A stretch of 17,825 nt of DNA from Thermococcaceae archaeon (GTDB lineage: Archaea; Methanobacteriota_B; Thermococci; Thermococcales; Thermococcaceae), in the NCBI GenBank assembly GCA_027064745.1, contig JAMOPD010000085.1, positions 1 through 17,825 of the forward strand, written 5' to 3'. Each line of letters opens with the position of its first letter. Within the stretch, counting starts at the first letter, position 1. A model generated the notes under the pieces. The model was not told the origin of the DNA. It did no database searches and worked only from the letters and a program-made list of their open reading frames with translations. The position numbers were made by a program, and so were the translations under genes. This document shows positions 7,279 to 14,199 of the stretch, piece after piece.

Positions 7279-8412
7279 ATGAAAAAAGCCAGTTTGATAC
7301 TCGGCTTGATCATTGTGCTTTCACTGTTGGGCACGGTGCATCCAGTCAAAGCACAGGAGAACGAGCTCGTAATCTACGCATATGACAGCTTTGTCTCGTA
7401 CGGGCTGGCAAACGCAACCATTCCAGAATTTGAAAAAATGTATGGTGTTAAGGTCAAAGTTATAACGGCTGGCGATGCTGGAGAAGTCCTCAACCGGCTC
7501 ATACTTGAAAAAGACAAGCCTCAGGCCGACGTTGTCATCGGGATTGACAACAACCTTCTTGCCAAGGCCATTGAGGCGGATGTTCTGGAGCCATACAAAC
7601 CAAAAAACATTAATGTGGTTCCGAAAGACCTGATTTTTGACCCCACATATCATGTCGTGCCCTTTGATTATGGGTTTATAGCGGCGGTGTATAAGAAAGA
7701 TCAAGTAAAAAACCCACCACAGAGCTTTGATGATCTGACCAAGCCAGAATGGAAGAAGAGTATCATAATCGAAGACCCCAGAACCAGCTCAACAGGAATG
7801 GCATTTCTCCTCTGGACAATAGCTGTTTACGGTGATAAATGGCTCTACTTCTGGGAGAAGCTTAAGCCCAACATATATCAGATAACCAAAGGCTGGGATG
7901 CTGGTTGGGAGATGTGGGACAAAGGAGAGGCTCCGCTGTTTGTGAGCTATGCAACTGATCCCGCTTATGATGCGTATTACTACACAAACGGCAGCGAGCC
8001 GAATATCGGTGCTGTAATCTTCAAAGAAGGTGGTTATCCACAGATTGAGGGTGTTGGCATTGTTAAAAACTGCAGGCACCCGGAACTCGCTAAGAAGTTC
8101 ATTGAATTTGTTCTAAGCGAGAAATTCCAGAAGGAGATAGCGCTTCACAACTGGATGTTCCCAGTAAACAAGAATGTTCAGCTTCCAGAGGTATATAAGT
8201 ATGCTGCAAAAGCAAATAAACTCGTTACGCTCGATCCGAAAGAAATAGAGCAGAACTACAAGAAGTGGCTCGACCAGTGGACACAGCTCATGGTCGAGGG
8301 CAAAACACCTGATGAGATTCTGGGAAAAACCAGCACTTCAGGGTCAACCTGCGGCCCTGCGGCCCTGATTCTGTTGGCTTTGATTCCTCTGCTATTAAGG
8401 AGGGAAAATTGA
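7279..8412 (+). CDS. Thiamine ABC transporter substrate-binding protein with CGP-CTERM anchor
   Basis: 377-residue extracytoplasmic protein. A Sec signal peptide covers residues 1-25 (MKKASLILGLIIVLSLLG... ending PVKA before QENELV). The mature part carries the ThiB/TbpA signatures: YAYDSFVSYG, ADVVIGIDNNLL, VVPFDYGFIAAVYKKD, EDPRTSSTGMAFLLW, TKGWDAGWEM, SYATDPAYDAYY and NWMFPVNKN. E. coli ThiB, which captures thiamine and its phosphates for the ThiPQ importer, shares these blocks. The tail is a low-complexity linker (STSGST), Cys358-Gly-Pro, a hydrophobic stretch and RREN: the CGP-CTERM sorting signal of Thermococcaceae, thought to lead to processing and lipid anchoring at Cys. ATG 7279 has GGAGGGTGG (7266-7274) ahead of it. 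No permease or ATPase adjoins it; those must be elsewhere or missing. The gene is bracketed by two inverted MITE-like elements. Confidence 0.92.
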   Translation: MKKASLILGLIIVLSLLGTVHPVKAQENELVIYAYDSFVSYGLANATIPEFEKMYGVKVKVITAGDAGEVLNRLILEKDKPQADVVIGIDNNLLAKAIEADVLEPYKPKNINVVPKDLIFDPTYHVVPFDYGFIAAVYKKDQVKNPPQSFDDLTKPEWKKSIIIEDPRTSSTGMAFLLWTIAVYGDKWLYFWEKLKPNIYQITKGWDAGWEMWDKGEAPLFVSYATDPAYDAYYYTNGSEPNIGAVIFKEGGYPQIEGVGIVKNCRHPELAKKFIEFVLSEKFQKEIALHNWMFPVNKNVQLPEVYKYAAKANKLVTLDPKEIEQNYKKWLDQWTQLMVEGKTPDEILGKTSTSGSTCGPAALILLALIPLLLRREN

Positions 8413-8413
8413 C

Positions 8414-8444
8414 CTTCTTTTGAGTTTTTAATTAACTTTATTTT
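8414..8444 (+). terminator. T-rich transcription terminator after the thiamine-binding protein gene
   Basis: Several runs of T (TTCTTTT, GTTTTTAA, TTTATTTT) follow the stop codon directly, the usual form of archaeal intrinsic terminators. The rest of the gap up to the tRNA (8445-8543) shows nothing I recognise. Confidence 0.5.
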
Positions 8445-8543
8445 GCAAATAATCTTTTGAGAAAAATTGCAAAAGCGAGAGAACTGAGATATGGTCTATT
8501 GAGTTTGAAGGTTTAAGTCAAAAAACAGCTAATTGATGATCTA

Positions 8544-8631
8544 TGGTGCGGGGGCGGGGATTTGAACCCCGGAACCCCTACGGGACAGGACCCTCAATCC
8601 TGCGCCTTTGACCAGGCTCGGCAACCCCCGC
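8544..8631 (-). tRNA. tRNA-Leu (anticodon GAG)
   Basis: On the minus strand this reads as an 88-base class II tRNA including encoded CCA (8544-8546). The acceptor stem is GCGGGGG/CCCCCGC with discriminator A. The D arm begins TTGCCGAGCCTGGTCAAAGGC. The anticodon stem CAGGA/TCCTG encloses the loop TTGAGGG with anticodon GAG, reading CUC/CUU leucine codons. A long variable arm (CCCGTAGGGGTTC) and a T-stem CGGGG/CCCCG with TTCAAAT loop complete it. No intron is seen. The long variable arm confirms Leu rather than a single-arm tRNA. Confidence 0.96.
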
Positions 8632-8657
8632 GTCTGCATTTATTTCGGTGCCAAGGC

Positions 8658-8667
8658 ATTTATAAAT
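8658..8667 (-). promoter_or_regulatory. TATA box of tRNA-Leu
   Basis: ATTTATAAAT lies about 30 bases upstream of the tRNA 5' end on the minus strand. The inverted-repeat element copy B starts only 19 bases further upstream, at 8686. Confidence 0.65.
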
Positions 8668-8685
8668 CTTTCTGTGACTTATTGG

Positions 8686-8757
8686 ATACTGTCAGGAAGT
8701 CAGACCGGCCTATTCTGGATTTATTATCAGGCGCTCTCACAGTTATCCTGACAGTAT
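8686..8757 (-). mobile_element. Small terminal-inverted-repeat element, copy B (MITE-like, 72 bases)
   Basis: Perfect 12-base terminal inverted repeats: ATACTGTCAGGA (8686-8697) and TCCTGACAGTAT (8746-8757). The core 8719-8746 is the exact reverse complement of 7136-7163 in copy A, so this copy lies in the opposite orientation. The 12-base direct repeat TATTGGATACTG occurs at 8680-8691, across the left boundary, and again at 8762-8773, just past the right one. It may mark a target duplication or a partial second end. The element is non-coding; the open frame across it and the tRNA is spurious. The stretch 8774-8898 holds nothing else I recognise. Confidence 0.7.
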
Positions 8758-8898
8758 GGCCTATTGGATACTGATAATTTTACTATTTTACGGGGTCTCA
8801 AATGCTAATCCTTTGTCTTGATACTATCATAACATACTTTCAGGAGGATGCTGGGAGATTTAACTTACCTAACACTCTCATTACCTCATACCGAAAAG

Positions 8899-8908
8899 CT
8901 TATAAAAC
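8899..8908 (+). promoter_or_regulatory. TATA box of tRNA-Lys
   Basis: CTTATAAAAC lies 27-36 bases upstream of the tRNA 5' end at 8935, the expected archaeal spacing. Confidence 0.65.
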
Positions 8909-8934
8909 TAATTTCAGCCGTTATAATTGGCTGA

Positions 8935-9012
8935 GGGCCGGTAGCTCAGCATGGTTAGAGCGCGGGACTCTTAATCCCGTGGTCGGGGGTTCGAATCCCC
9001 CTCGGCCCGCCA
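8935..9012 (+). tRNA. tRNA-Lys (anticodon CTT)
   Basis: 78 bases including encoded CCA (9010-9012). The acceptor stem is GGGCCGG/TCGGCCC with one G-U pair and discriminator G. The D arm is GCTCAGCATGGTTAGAGC. The anticodon stem CGGGA/TCCCG encloses the loop CTCTTAA with anticodon CTT, reading AAG lysine codons. The T arm is GGGGG-TTCGAAT-CCCCC. No intron is seen. The DEAD-box helicase gene follows after 72 bases without an obvious promoter of its own. Confidence 0.97.
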
Positions 9013-9084
9013 TTCACATTCGCGGTTCTTCTCGATTATTTGAGTCCTGAAGAAACGCTTAGATTACTAGAAGGAGTTAGAGAA

Positions 9085-10266
9085 ATGAGTTTTGAAGCTT
9101 TAGGGCTTTCAGAGAACACTCTGAATGCCGTTCGCAGAAAGGGCTTTTCCGAGCCTACAGATATTCAAAGAGAAGTTATACCCCGCCTTTTGGAAGGGGA
9201 GATGGATATAATAGGACAGTCACAGACCGGAACCGGCAAAACAGCATCATTTGCCCTGCCACTCATTGAGATGATTGATGAAGGGGAAAGGGAAGTACAG
9301 GCTATAATTCTCACACCGACGAGAGAGCTGGCCTTGCAGGTTGCAGATGAGATAAAATCACTTAGAGGAAGAAAAAAGATAAAGGTTTTTGCCGTTTATG
9401 GTGGCCAGCCGATAGGTCCCCAGATAAGAGTCCTGCGCAGAGGGGTGCATATCGTGGTTGGGACTCCGGGAAGGGTTCTTGACCATATAAGGAGAGGCAC
9501 CTTAAGGCTTGAGGGAATCAGTTACTTCATCCTCGATGAGGCTGACAGGATGCTTGATATGGGCTTTATAGACGATATAAAGACCATTCTTAGGGAGACA
9601 CCGAGGAATAAGCGGGTTATGATGTTCTCGGCCACGATGCCACGAGAAATAATCCGGCTGGCAGAGCGTTATATGAGCGATTACGAGCTCATAAAAACCT
9701 CGGAGGACGAGCTTGTTCCGGAGCTTGTTGAGCATGAGTACGTTGAGGTTGTTCCTGCGAGAAAGCTCTCCCTTCTGAAGGACATACTTGGGGATGGTTT
9801 TTATGGCATTGTTTTCTGTCAGACGAAGAGAGAAACAAGGGAGCTTGCCGGAAAGCTTGCCCGCGCCGGCTATCCTGCAGAGGCCTTGAATGGTGACATG
9901 ACGCAGAGAGCAAGAGAAAGTACCTTCTGGCGCTTTAAGAAGAGGAAGACAAAAATTCTCGTGGCGACGGATGTTGCTTCAAGGGGAATAGATGTTAGGG
10001 ACATAACCCACGTGGTCAACTACTCCCTTCCCCAGAACCCTGATGCATATATCCACAGGATTGGAAGAACAGGAAGAGCAGGGAAGAAAGGAAAGGCAAT
10101 CACCTTTATAATGCCGGGAGAATACAAAAAACTCCGCTACATAGCTCAGGTTGCGGGAGTCCAGATTAACAAGTCTGAGCTTCAGGGAGAATATGACTAT
10201 TATTCAGAGCGTGAAGCTTATGAGAGAAGAAACTACCCCAGAAAAAGGAGGTACAGAAGGTATTAA
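9085..10266 (+). CDS. DEAD-box ATP-dependent RNA helicase
   Basis: 393-residue cytosolic RNA helicase with every superfamily 2 DEAD motif. Near the N-terminus are F21 and the Q motif EPTDIQ (Q28). Motif I is QTGTGKT (47-53), Ia PTRELALQ, Ib TPGR, II DEAD (151-154), III SAT (182-184), IV IVFCQTK, V ATDVASRGID and VI HRIGRTGR (324-331). The length matches the compact two-RecA-domain archaeal type such as MJ0669, followed by a short Tyr/Arg-rich tail (RRNYPRKRRYRRY) that probably adds non-specific RNA affinity. It unwinds short RNA duplexes or remodels RNPs; a role in ribosome biogenesis or cold response is inference. Start ATG 9085 is preceded by AAGGAG (9071-9076). TTG 9040 would add 15 residues but has no better binding site. 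No TATA box is evident between it and tRNA-Lys, so read-through from the tRNA is possible. Confidence 0.95.
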   Translation: MSFEALGLSENTLNAVRRKGFSEPTDIQREVIPRLLEGEMDIIGQSQTGTGKTASFALPLIEMIDEGEREVQAIILTPTRELALQVADEIKSLRGRKKIKVFAVYGGQPIGPQIRVLRRGVHIVVGTPGRVLDHIRRGTLRLEGISYFILDEADRMLDMGFIDDIKTILRETPRNKRVMMFSATMPREIIRLAERYMSDYELIKTSEDELVPELVEHEYVEVVPARKLSLLKDILGDGFYGIVFCQTKRETRELAGKLARAGYPAEALNGDMTQRARESTFWRFKKRKTKILVATDVASRGIDVRDITHVVNYSLPQNPDAYIHRIGRTGRAGKKGKAITFIMPGEYKKLRYIAQVAGVQINKSELQGEYDYYSEREAYERRNYPRKRRYRRY

Positions 10267-10352
10267 TTATGGCTCATCTACCTATTTTCCTGCGTACAGG
10301 TATTATCGTCCGAAAATCATTCTTACAGCTAGATACCCAAGATGAGTGTTAA

Positions 10353-11264
10353 TTAACCTTTTCTGCATGTGTAAATAGTGAGCTTTGTTGCTCCATTTTC
10401 ATTTTTCATACTCAGCCAGAAGGCGGAGCCGGTCTTTAAATCGACTCTGGCATCTGAATCCGTAATTACCTTTATAGATAGCGCACAAACTGTTTGTGGA
10501 AAGCTGGATTATGGTAGCCAGCGAATTCTGGAAAGGTGTATGTCCATGCTCTGCTCTCCCTATACCTCAAGGCTAATTTCTCCTCCTTCAGGGATTACAG
10601 TGAGCTGTCCAAAGCTGAAAATGGTTTCAAGGTCATTTTTCCAGTAGATTATGAATTAGAAAATCCTCACCGCTCAATATACCGGTGGTTTTTACATCCC
10701 CTGTGCCATTTCTTTTCAGGATTTCATACACGGTGGCATTTAATGGTGTCATTCTAGTAGAGATAATATGCCCCCAAATCCATTGGAGAGAGATGCTGGT
10801 CTATAATGAAGAGCTATCCGACGATTTTATAGGCCGCTGCAGCATGTCCTGAGCATGTTGATTTCGGTGAGTAATTCATTGCAAGCAACAGACTTGGTGT
10901 TAAGATTGCATAATCCGTGCAGATGCCTTTTCTCTTACCGTTTCATACGGAGTCTGGATGGTGCTGTTAGCTCCGCTGAGTATTTTTACCGTACCGTTGG
11001 AATAAACAACCAGATGCGCACTTCTGCCAGTCGTAGGTTATATCTTCTCCTTCTTCGATGCTCTTTCATTTAAGCTGAACCGCCAGAGGTGGATTTTGGA
11101 GAGATTAGCATGCATGGAATTGCATCTTTTAATATATAGCGCCATAGAATTCCGGAACATGCAAGGGAGACGTGTGAAATTGAAGGAGAGTAACTCTGCG
11201 TTATGGGAGACGATGTGCCCTGAATACATCCAGAGACCATCAGGAGTGTGCTTCTGAGGTTCAT
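10353..11264 (-). pseudogene. Degraded lipoprotein with transglutaminase-like domain
   Basis: The ~1.07 kb gap after the helicase is not empty. Translating the minus strand piecewise gives one protein of about 300 residues in several frames. It starts at ATG 11264 with a short lipoprotein-type leader (STLLMVSGC, lipobox VSGC). Next come VVYSNGTVKILSGANSTIQT and PYETVREKA, then GICTDYAILTPSLLLAMNYS with the putative nucleophile Cys at 10919-10921. GHAAAAYKIVG follows with His at 10844-10846, and FIIDQHLSPMDLGAYY with Asp at 10799-10801. The tail is NATVYEILKRNGTGDV, IFSFGQLTVIPEGGEI and KLTIYTCRKG, ending at TAA 10353-10355. Cys-His-Asp in this order is the transglutaminase-like/cysteine protease core found in archaeal secreted proteins. 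In-frame stops lie at 10814-10816, 10560-10562 and 10509-10511, with frame changes near 11045, 10925, 10750 and 10640. The gene is clearly dead. Confidence 0.72.
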
Positions 11265-11306
11265 GTGCAGGAATTAGAAAGACCCTTTTGTAGAATGTGC
11301 CAAAAA

Positions 11307-11317
11307 CTCTTTAAATC
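11307..11317 (+). promoter_or_regulatory. TATA box of the DUF63 gene
   Basis: CTCTTTAAATC lies about 30 bases before ATG 11344. The same bases read GATTTAAAGAG on the other strand and could have served the decayed lipoprotein gene as well. Confidence 0.5.
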
Positions 11318-11343
11318 ATGGGGGATAGGGGTAAGCGGTGGAG

Positions 11344-12141
11344 ATGATGCTCGAATCATTGTGGAACTTCATCAACCAGTACTTCTGGGAACCGATGTTC
11401 ACGAGAAGCGGCTACAACGCATACAACACCTTTGTGTATGCATTTCTCTTCGGCTTTGGAGTCGTATGTTCATATAGATATATAATCAAACCCTTAAAGA
11501 TTAAAGTTGATGAAAAGCTTTTCTGGGCTGTAACTCCCATGGTTATTTTTGGTGCGACGGCCAGGGCCCTTGTGGATGGTGGCGTTCTGCCTGAAAATCC
11601 ATGGATTTTAACTCCGGGAATATTCTTCACGGCGTTTTTTCTCATAGTTCCGGCGCTGGCAGTCGATGCTAAACTCAAAACCTATCCCAGAATCACGGTG
11701 ACATGGGGACTAGTCCTTGCGTTGGGTGTTAACTACCTACTGGTTACAAATGTTAAAAGCTGGCGCCCTTATGAGCTCACCCTGCTTCACACGTTTGTCT
11801 CATGGATTCCTGTTTTTGTAATTTACAAATACAGGTCATTTGACAGGCTTTACCTGTACCCTATTTTAGCTCATCTGTATGATATGGGCTCAACAGTCGT
11901 TGCTATACACTTCTACGGCTATCGCGAGGTTCACTGGCTGGAAAACATTCTTGTGGGCCATTTTGGTGCATACTTCTACTATCCATGGATAGCTTTTATT
12001 TTAGTAATTGTTTATTACGGCCTCCAGAAACTTGTTCCAGACGAAGAGGAGAGGCGTTTCTGGTATCTTGCCATCTACATCCTTGGCCTTGGCCCTGCAA
12101 TAAGGGATCCTGCTCAGATGGTGCTACAGATTGCAGGTTAG
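11344..12141 (+). CDS. DUF63 family integral membrane protein
   Basis: 265-residue membrane protein with about eight hydrophobic segments, matching the archaeal DUF63 family, whose function is not known. Features seen are an N-terminal amphipathic WNFINQYFWEPM, YAFLFGFGVVCSYRYI, the conserved loop MVIFGATARALVDGGVLP, and the paired HLYDMGSTVVAIHFYGYREV and HWLENILVGHFGAYFYYPW. Charged or polar residues (R, D, H, E) lie inside or next to membrane segments, which suggests a transport or catalytic site rather than a passive role (inference). The C-terminal ILGLGPAIRDPAQMVLQIA is also typical. Start: ATG 11344 or ATG 11347, with GGTG at 11337-11340; the in-frame GTG 11338 is part of that site. 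It is convergent with the ABC operon, with only seven bases between stops. No link to the neighbours is apparent. Confidence 0.85.
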   Translation: MMLESLWNFINQYFWEPMFTRSGYNAYNTFVYAFLFGFGVVCSYRYIIKPLKIKVDEKLFWAVTPMVIFGATARALVDGGVLPENPWILTPGIFFTAFFLIVPALAVDAKLKTYPRITVTWGLVLALGVNYLLVTNVKSWRPYELTLLHTFVSWIPVFVIYKYRSFDRLYLYPILAHLYDMGSTVVAIHFYGYREVHWLENILVGHFGAYFYYPWIAFILVIVYYGLQKLVPDEEERRFWYLAIYILGLGPAIRDPAQMVLQIAG

Positions 12142-12170
12142 TCTTTTCTTAACTTTTCTTCCCAACTTTT
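12142..12170 (+). terminator. T-rich terminator after the DUF63 gene
   Basis: TCTTTTCTT, AACTTTTCTT and AACTTTT follow the stop directly. They overlap the 3' end of the convergent ABC ATPase gene. Confidence 0.45.
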
Positions 12171-13177
12171 GAGTTAACATAAGAATCTAATGAGCGCACA
12201 TGAGCGAATACGTCTTCGAGGGTTACTGCCTCGTTTTGAATATCAATGACGTCATAATTTGTCAGAACCGTAAGGATATCTTTTAAGTAATCTTGTTTAA
12301 TGTAGATTTCCAAGTACGTGAAACCGTTTTGAGTATAAACTTTAATCTTCTCTGTTATCCCGGTAAAGTCATCAACTTCAACTTTGCCCTTGAGTTTGAT
12401 CAACAGCTTTCTATCTATTTTTAAGGCTTGGAACTTTTCGACTAATTCTTTCGGCTTGCCTTCAGCGATTTTCTTCTCATTAAAGATTAAAACCCTATCG
12501 CACAACACTTCAGCCTCATTCAAATTATGTGTAGTTAGTATTATTGTTGTTCTAAATTCTTTAGAGAGTTCTAAAATGGCATTCCAGACTTCTCTTCTTG
12601 TAAAAACGTCTAAGTAAACTGTTGGCTCATCTAAAATTAAAGCTTCAGGCTGAATTATTAGCGGCAGTGCAAGATAAACTTTCTGCCTCATGCCTGCAGA
12701 AAGCTTTTGATACCATTCATTCCTCTTGTCCTTGAGATTCAAAAGCTCCAAAGCATAGTTAATCCTCTTTTCAGCTTCAACTTTAGAAATCCCCCAGAGC
12801 TCTGCAATAAATTTCAAGTTCTTCTCCACGCTTACACGCCATTGAAAAAGTCCAAACAAATCCCTCTCCCCACCAAAAATCGTGAATATTCTGCCCTTGA
12901 TTTTATCATGCTCCTTCACTGAATCATAACCATTGATGTAAAGATTACCCCGAGTCGGAATCACCAAAGCATTGGCAATCTTACAAAAGGTTGTCTTTCC
13001 AGCACCATTAGGACCCAAAAGACCAAAAATCTCACCTTCCTTAACTTTGAAATTCAAGTCAATTAAGGCTGGAATTTTCTCTCTGGGTTTTCCAAGGAAG
13101 TCTCTCAAACTCTTCAGGTCAAAGAGCGATTTTATTGGTGAGGGATAATATTTAGTTAAGTTAACTGACTCGATCAC
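12149..13177 (-). CDS. ABC transporter ATP-binding protein (ABC-2 / drug or Na+ export type)
   Basis: 342-residue ATPase that would power the ABC-2 permease encoded upstream. Motifs are Walker A GPNGAGKT (55-62), signature LSAGM (159-163), Walker B ALILDE (179-184, catalytic E184), D-loop YLD (188-190) and the switch His in TTHN (H217). Two features are unusual: the signature has Ala in place of the first Gly of LSGG, and the Q-loop region reads IFGGERDLFG with no glutamine where PQ is common. The C-terminal ~110 residues form the accessory domain common in NatA/DrrA-like exporters. An insert SPIKSLFDLKSLRDFLGKP precedes the first core strand, as in some exporters with a lipid or polysaccharide role. 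GTG 13177 abuts the stop of the regulator gene and has GGGTGAT just ahead, so the two are translationally coupled. The operon is very AT-rich compared with the window ends. Substrate unknown. Confidence 0.92.
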   Translation of the reverse strand: MIESVNLTKYYPSPIKSLFDLKSLRDFLGKPREKIPALIDLNFKVKEGEIFGLLGPNGAGKTTFCKIANALVIPTRGNLYINGYDSVKEHDKIKGRIFTIFGGERDLFGLFQWRVSVEKNLKFIAELWGISKVEAEKRINYALELLNLKDKRNEWYQKLSAGMRQKVYLALPLIIQPEALILDEPTVYLDVFTRREVWNAILELSKEFRTTIILTTHNLNEAEVLCDRVLIFNEKKIAEGKPKELVEKFQALKIDRKLLIKLKGKVEVDDFTGITEKIKVYTQNGFTYLEIYIKQDYLKDILTVLTNYDVIDIQNEAVTLEDVFAHVRSLDSYVNSKVGKKS

Positions 13178-13372
13178 TTAAATCACCCGTATGACATAAG
13201 TTTTTCCTTTCTTTCTTCGTTCTATCAAGCCCTTCTTTTCTAAGTCTTGAATAACTCTGCAAGTCTTAACCTTTCCAAATATCTTGCCAAGTTTCTTTTG
13301 AGTAACACCTCCATTCTGGAGTATAAACTCCAAGACATCTCTTTCTAACTCAGTTAATTCCACCTTGTACAC
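13178..13372 (-). CDS. Small winged-helix DNA-binding protein, possibly a truncated regulator
   Basis: 64-residue protein made almost wholly of one winged helix-turn-helix: helix ELERDVLEFILQNGG, then VTQKKLGKIFGKVKTCRVIQDLEKKGLIE and a basic wing RRKKGKTYVIRVI. This is the MarR/ArsR-like fold and probably binds DNA; autoregulation of the operon is inference from position. It sits between the permease and ATPase genes and its stop touches the ATPase start. The start is weak: GTG 13372 has no clear ribosome binding site. The same frame continues upstream without a stop to about 13423 as KLILFLRIEVDLEHV, which looks like the end of a membrane segment plus linker. The protein may therefore be the C-terminal remnant of a larger membrane-anchored regulator, or use a non-standard start. 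Confidence 0.7.
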   Translation of the reverse strand: MYKVELTELERDVLEFILQNGGVTQKKLGKIFGKVKTCRVIQDLEKKGLIERRKKGKTYVIRVI

Positions 13373-13407
13373 ATGCTCAAGGTCAACTTCTATTCTAAGG
13401 AACAGTA

Positions 13408-14187
13408 TTAGTTTTCTCTCGCTTTATTAAAGCCCCAAGAGAACATTAAATAGCCCAAAAGTAACATTACTATTGTTATGACCAACATGTTAGTTAAATC
13501 TGGAAGAATTTGTCTTAAGGAGTATCCACCACCCATTGTTAATCTACCCATTTGGAGAATATACGTCTCCGGGTGAATTTTTGACAATGGTTGAAGCCAT
13601 TTCGGCAAAGCCTCAGGTGGAAAATACAAACCGCTTACAAGCTGGGCAGTAATGTTAAAGAACCAGTTTAATGGATCTTGCGTTGCTTTAGTAGCAATCC
13701 TAAAGCCTGCCGAAAACAGATCGAGGGCAAAGATAAGTAAAACACCGCTTAAGATAACGATTACAACTCCAAAGTTAAGATGGATTGTTAATCCGAAAAA
13801 GATGACATAAATCGTGGTTATTATCAAAGTTAATCCCAAATTCCATAGAATTCGCCAAGCGTTAATTCCGATGAAGATTGCTGTTAAGGAAGCTGGTGAA
13901 TTGTATAATACTGGAAATATTCTGCCTAAAACGAATGAAGAAATGCTACCCCTCGGAAGAAATACCAAGTTGTGGATTATTGAGCCAATGAGAAGATAGT
14001 CTAAGTAATTCGGGGTGCCATATTGTGAAATGTTTGCATTAATTGTTATAAGCTTTGCAAAAATCCCAATAAAAAGAATATTCAAGCCTAAGCTGATGAA
14101 TTGAAGGAGCAAGTCAAATCTCCTTGAAAAGAAGACTTCTTTCTGAATAAAAACGAACGCTTTAATCACCTTAATATATTCCCCCAA
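13408..14187 (-). CDS. ABC-2 type transporter permease
   Basis: 259-residue membrane protein with six hydrophobic segments in the ABC-2 pattern. It has an N-terminal cytosolic stretch with KEVFFSRRFDLLLQFISL, a first pair of segments, the SPASLTAIFIGINAWR region, and the characteristic loop YFPPEALPKWLQPLSKIHPETY before the last segment LVITIVMLLLGYLMF. This PP-E-LP-WLQ-P motif is typical of exporters of drugs, lipids or polysaccharides. It pairs with the ATPase two genes downstream. Start is uncertain: TTG 14187 (no ribosome binding site) or GTG near 14169, which follows GGGGGA. The 5' end lies only 13 bases from a divergent, 5'-truncated peptidase gene, so its original promoter may have been lost or replaced; minus-strand AATATATTAA at 14172-14181 is the only TATA candidate seen. 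Confidence 0.88.
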   Translation of the reverse strand: MGEYIKVIKAFVFIQKEVFFSRRFDLLLQFISLGLNILFIGIFAKLITINANISQYGTPNYLDYLLIGSIIHNLVFLPRGSISSFVLGRIFPVLYNSPASLTAIFIGINAWRILWNLGLTLIITTIYVIFFGLTIHLNFGVVIVILSGVLLIFALDLFSAGFRIATKATQDPLNWFFNITAQLVSGLYFPPEALPKWLQPLSKIHPETYILQMGRLTMGGGYSLRQILPDLTNMLVITIVMLLLGYLMFSWGFNKAREN

Positions 14188-14199
14188 GGGTTCGGTGGT

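Noticed and set aside
8562..9050. Open frames of 70 and 82 codons over the tRNA region
   Set aside because: They run across tRNA-Leu, the inverted-repeat element and tRNA-Lys, and have no protein-like features.
10378..11073. Plus-strand open frames of 89, 73 and 72 codons after the DEAD-box helicase
   Set aside because: They are antisense to the decayed transglutaminase-like gene and show no recognisable domains.
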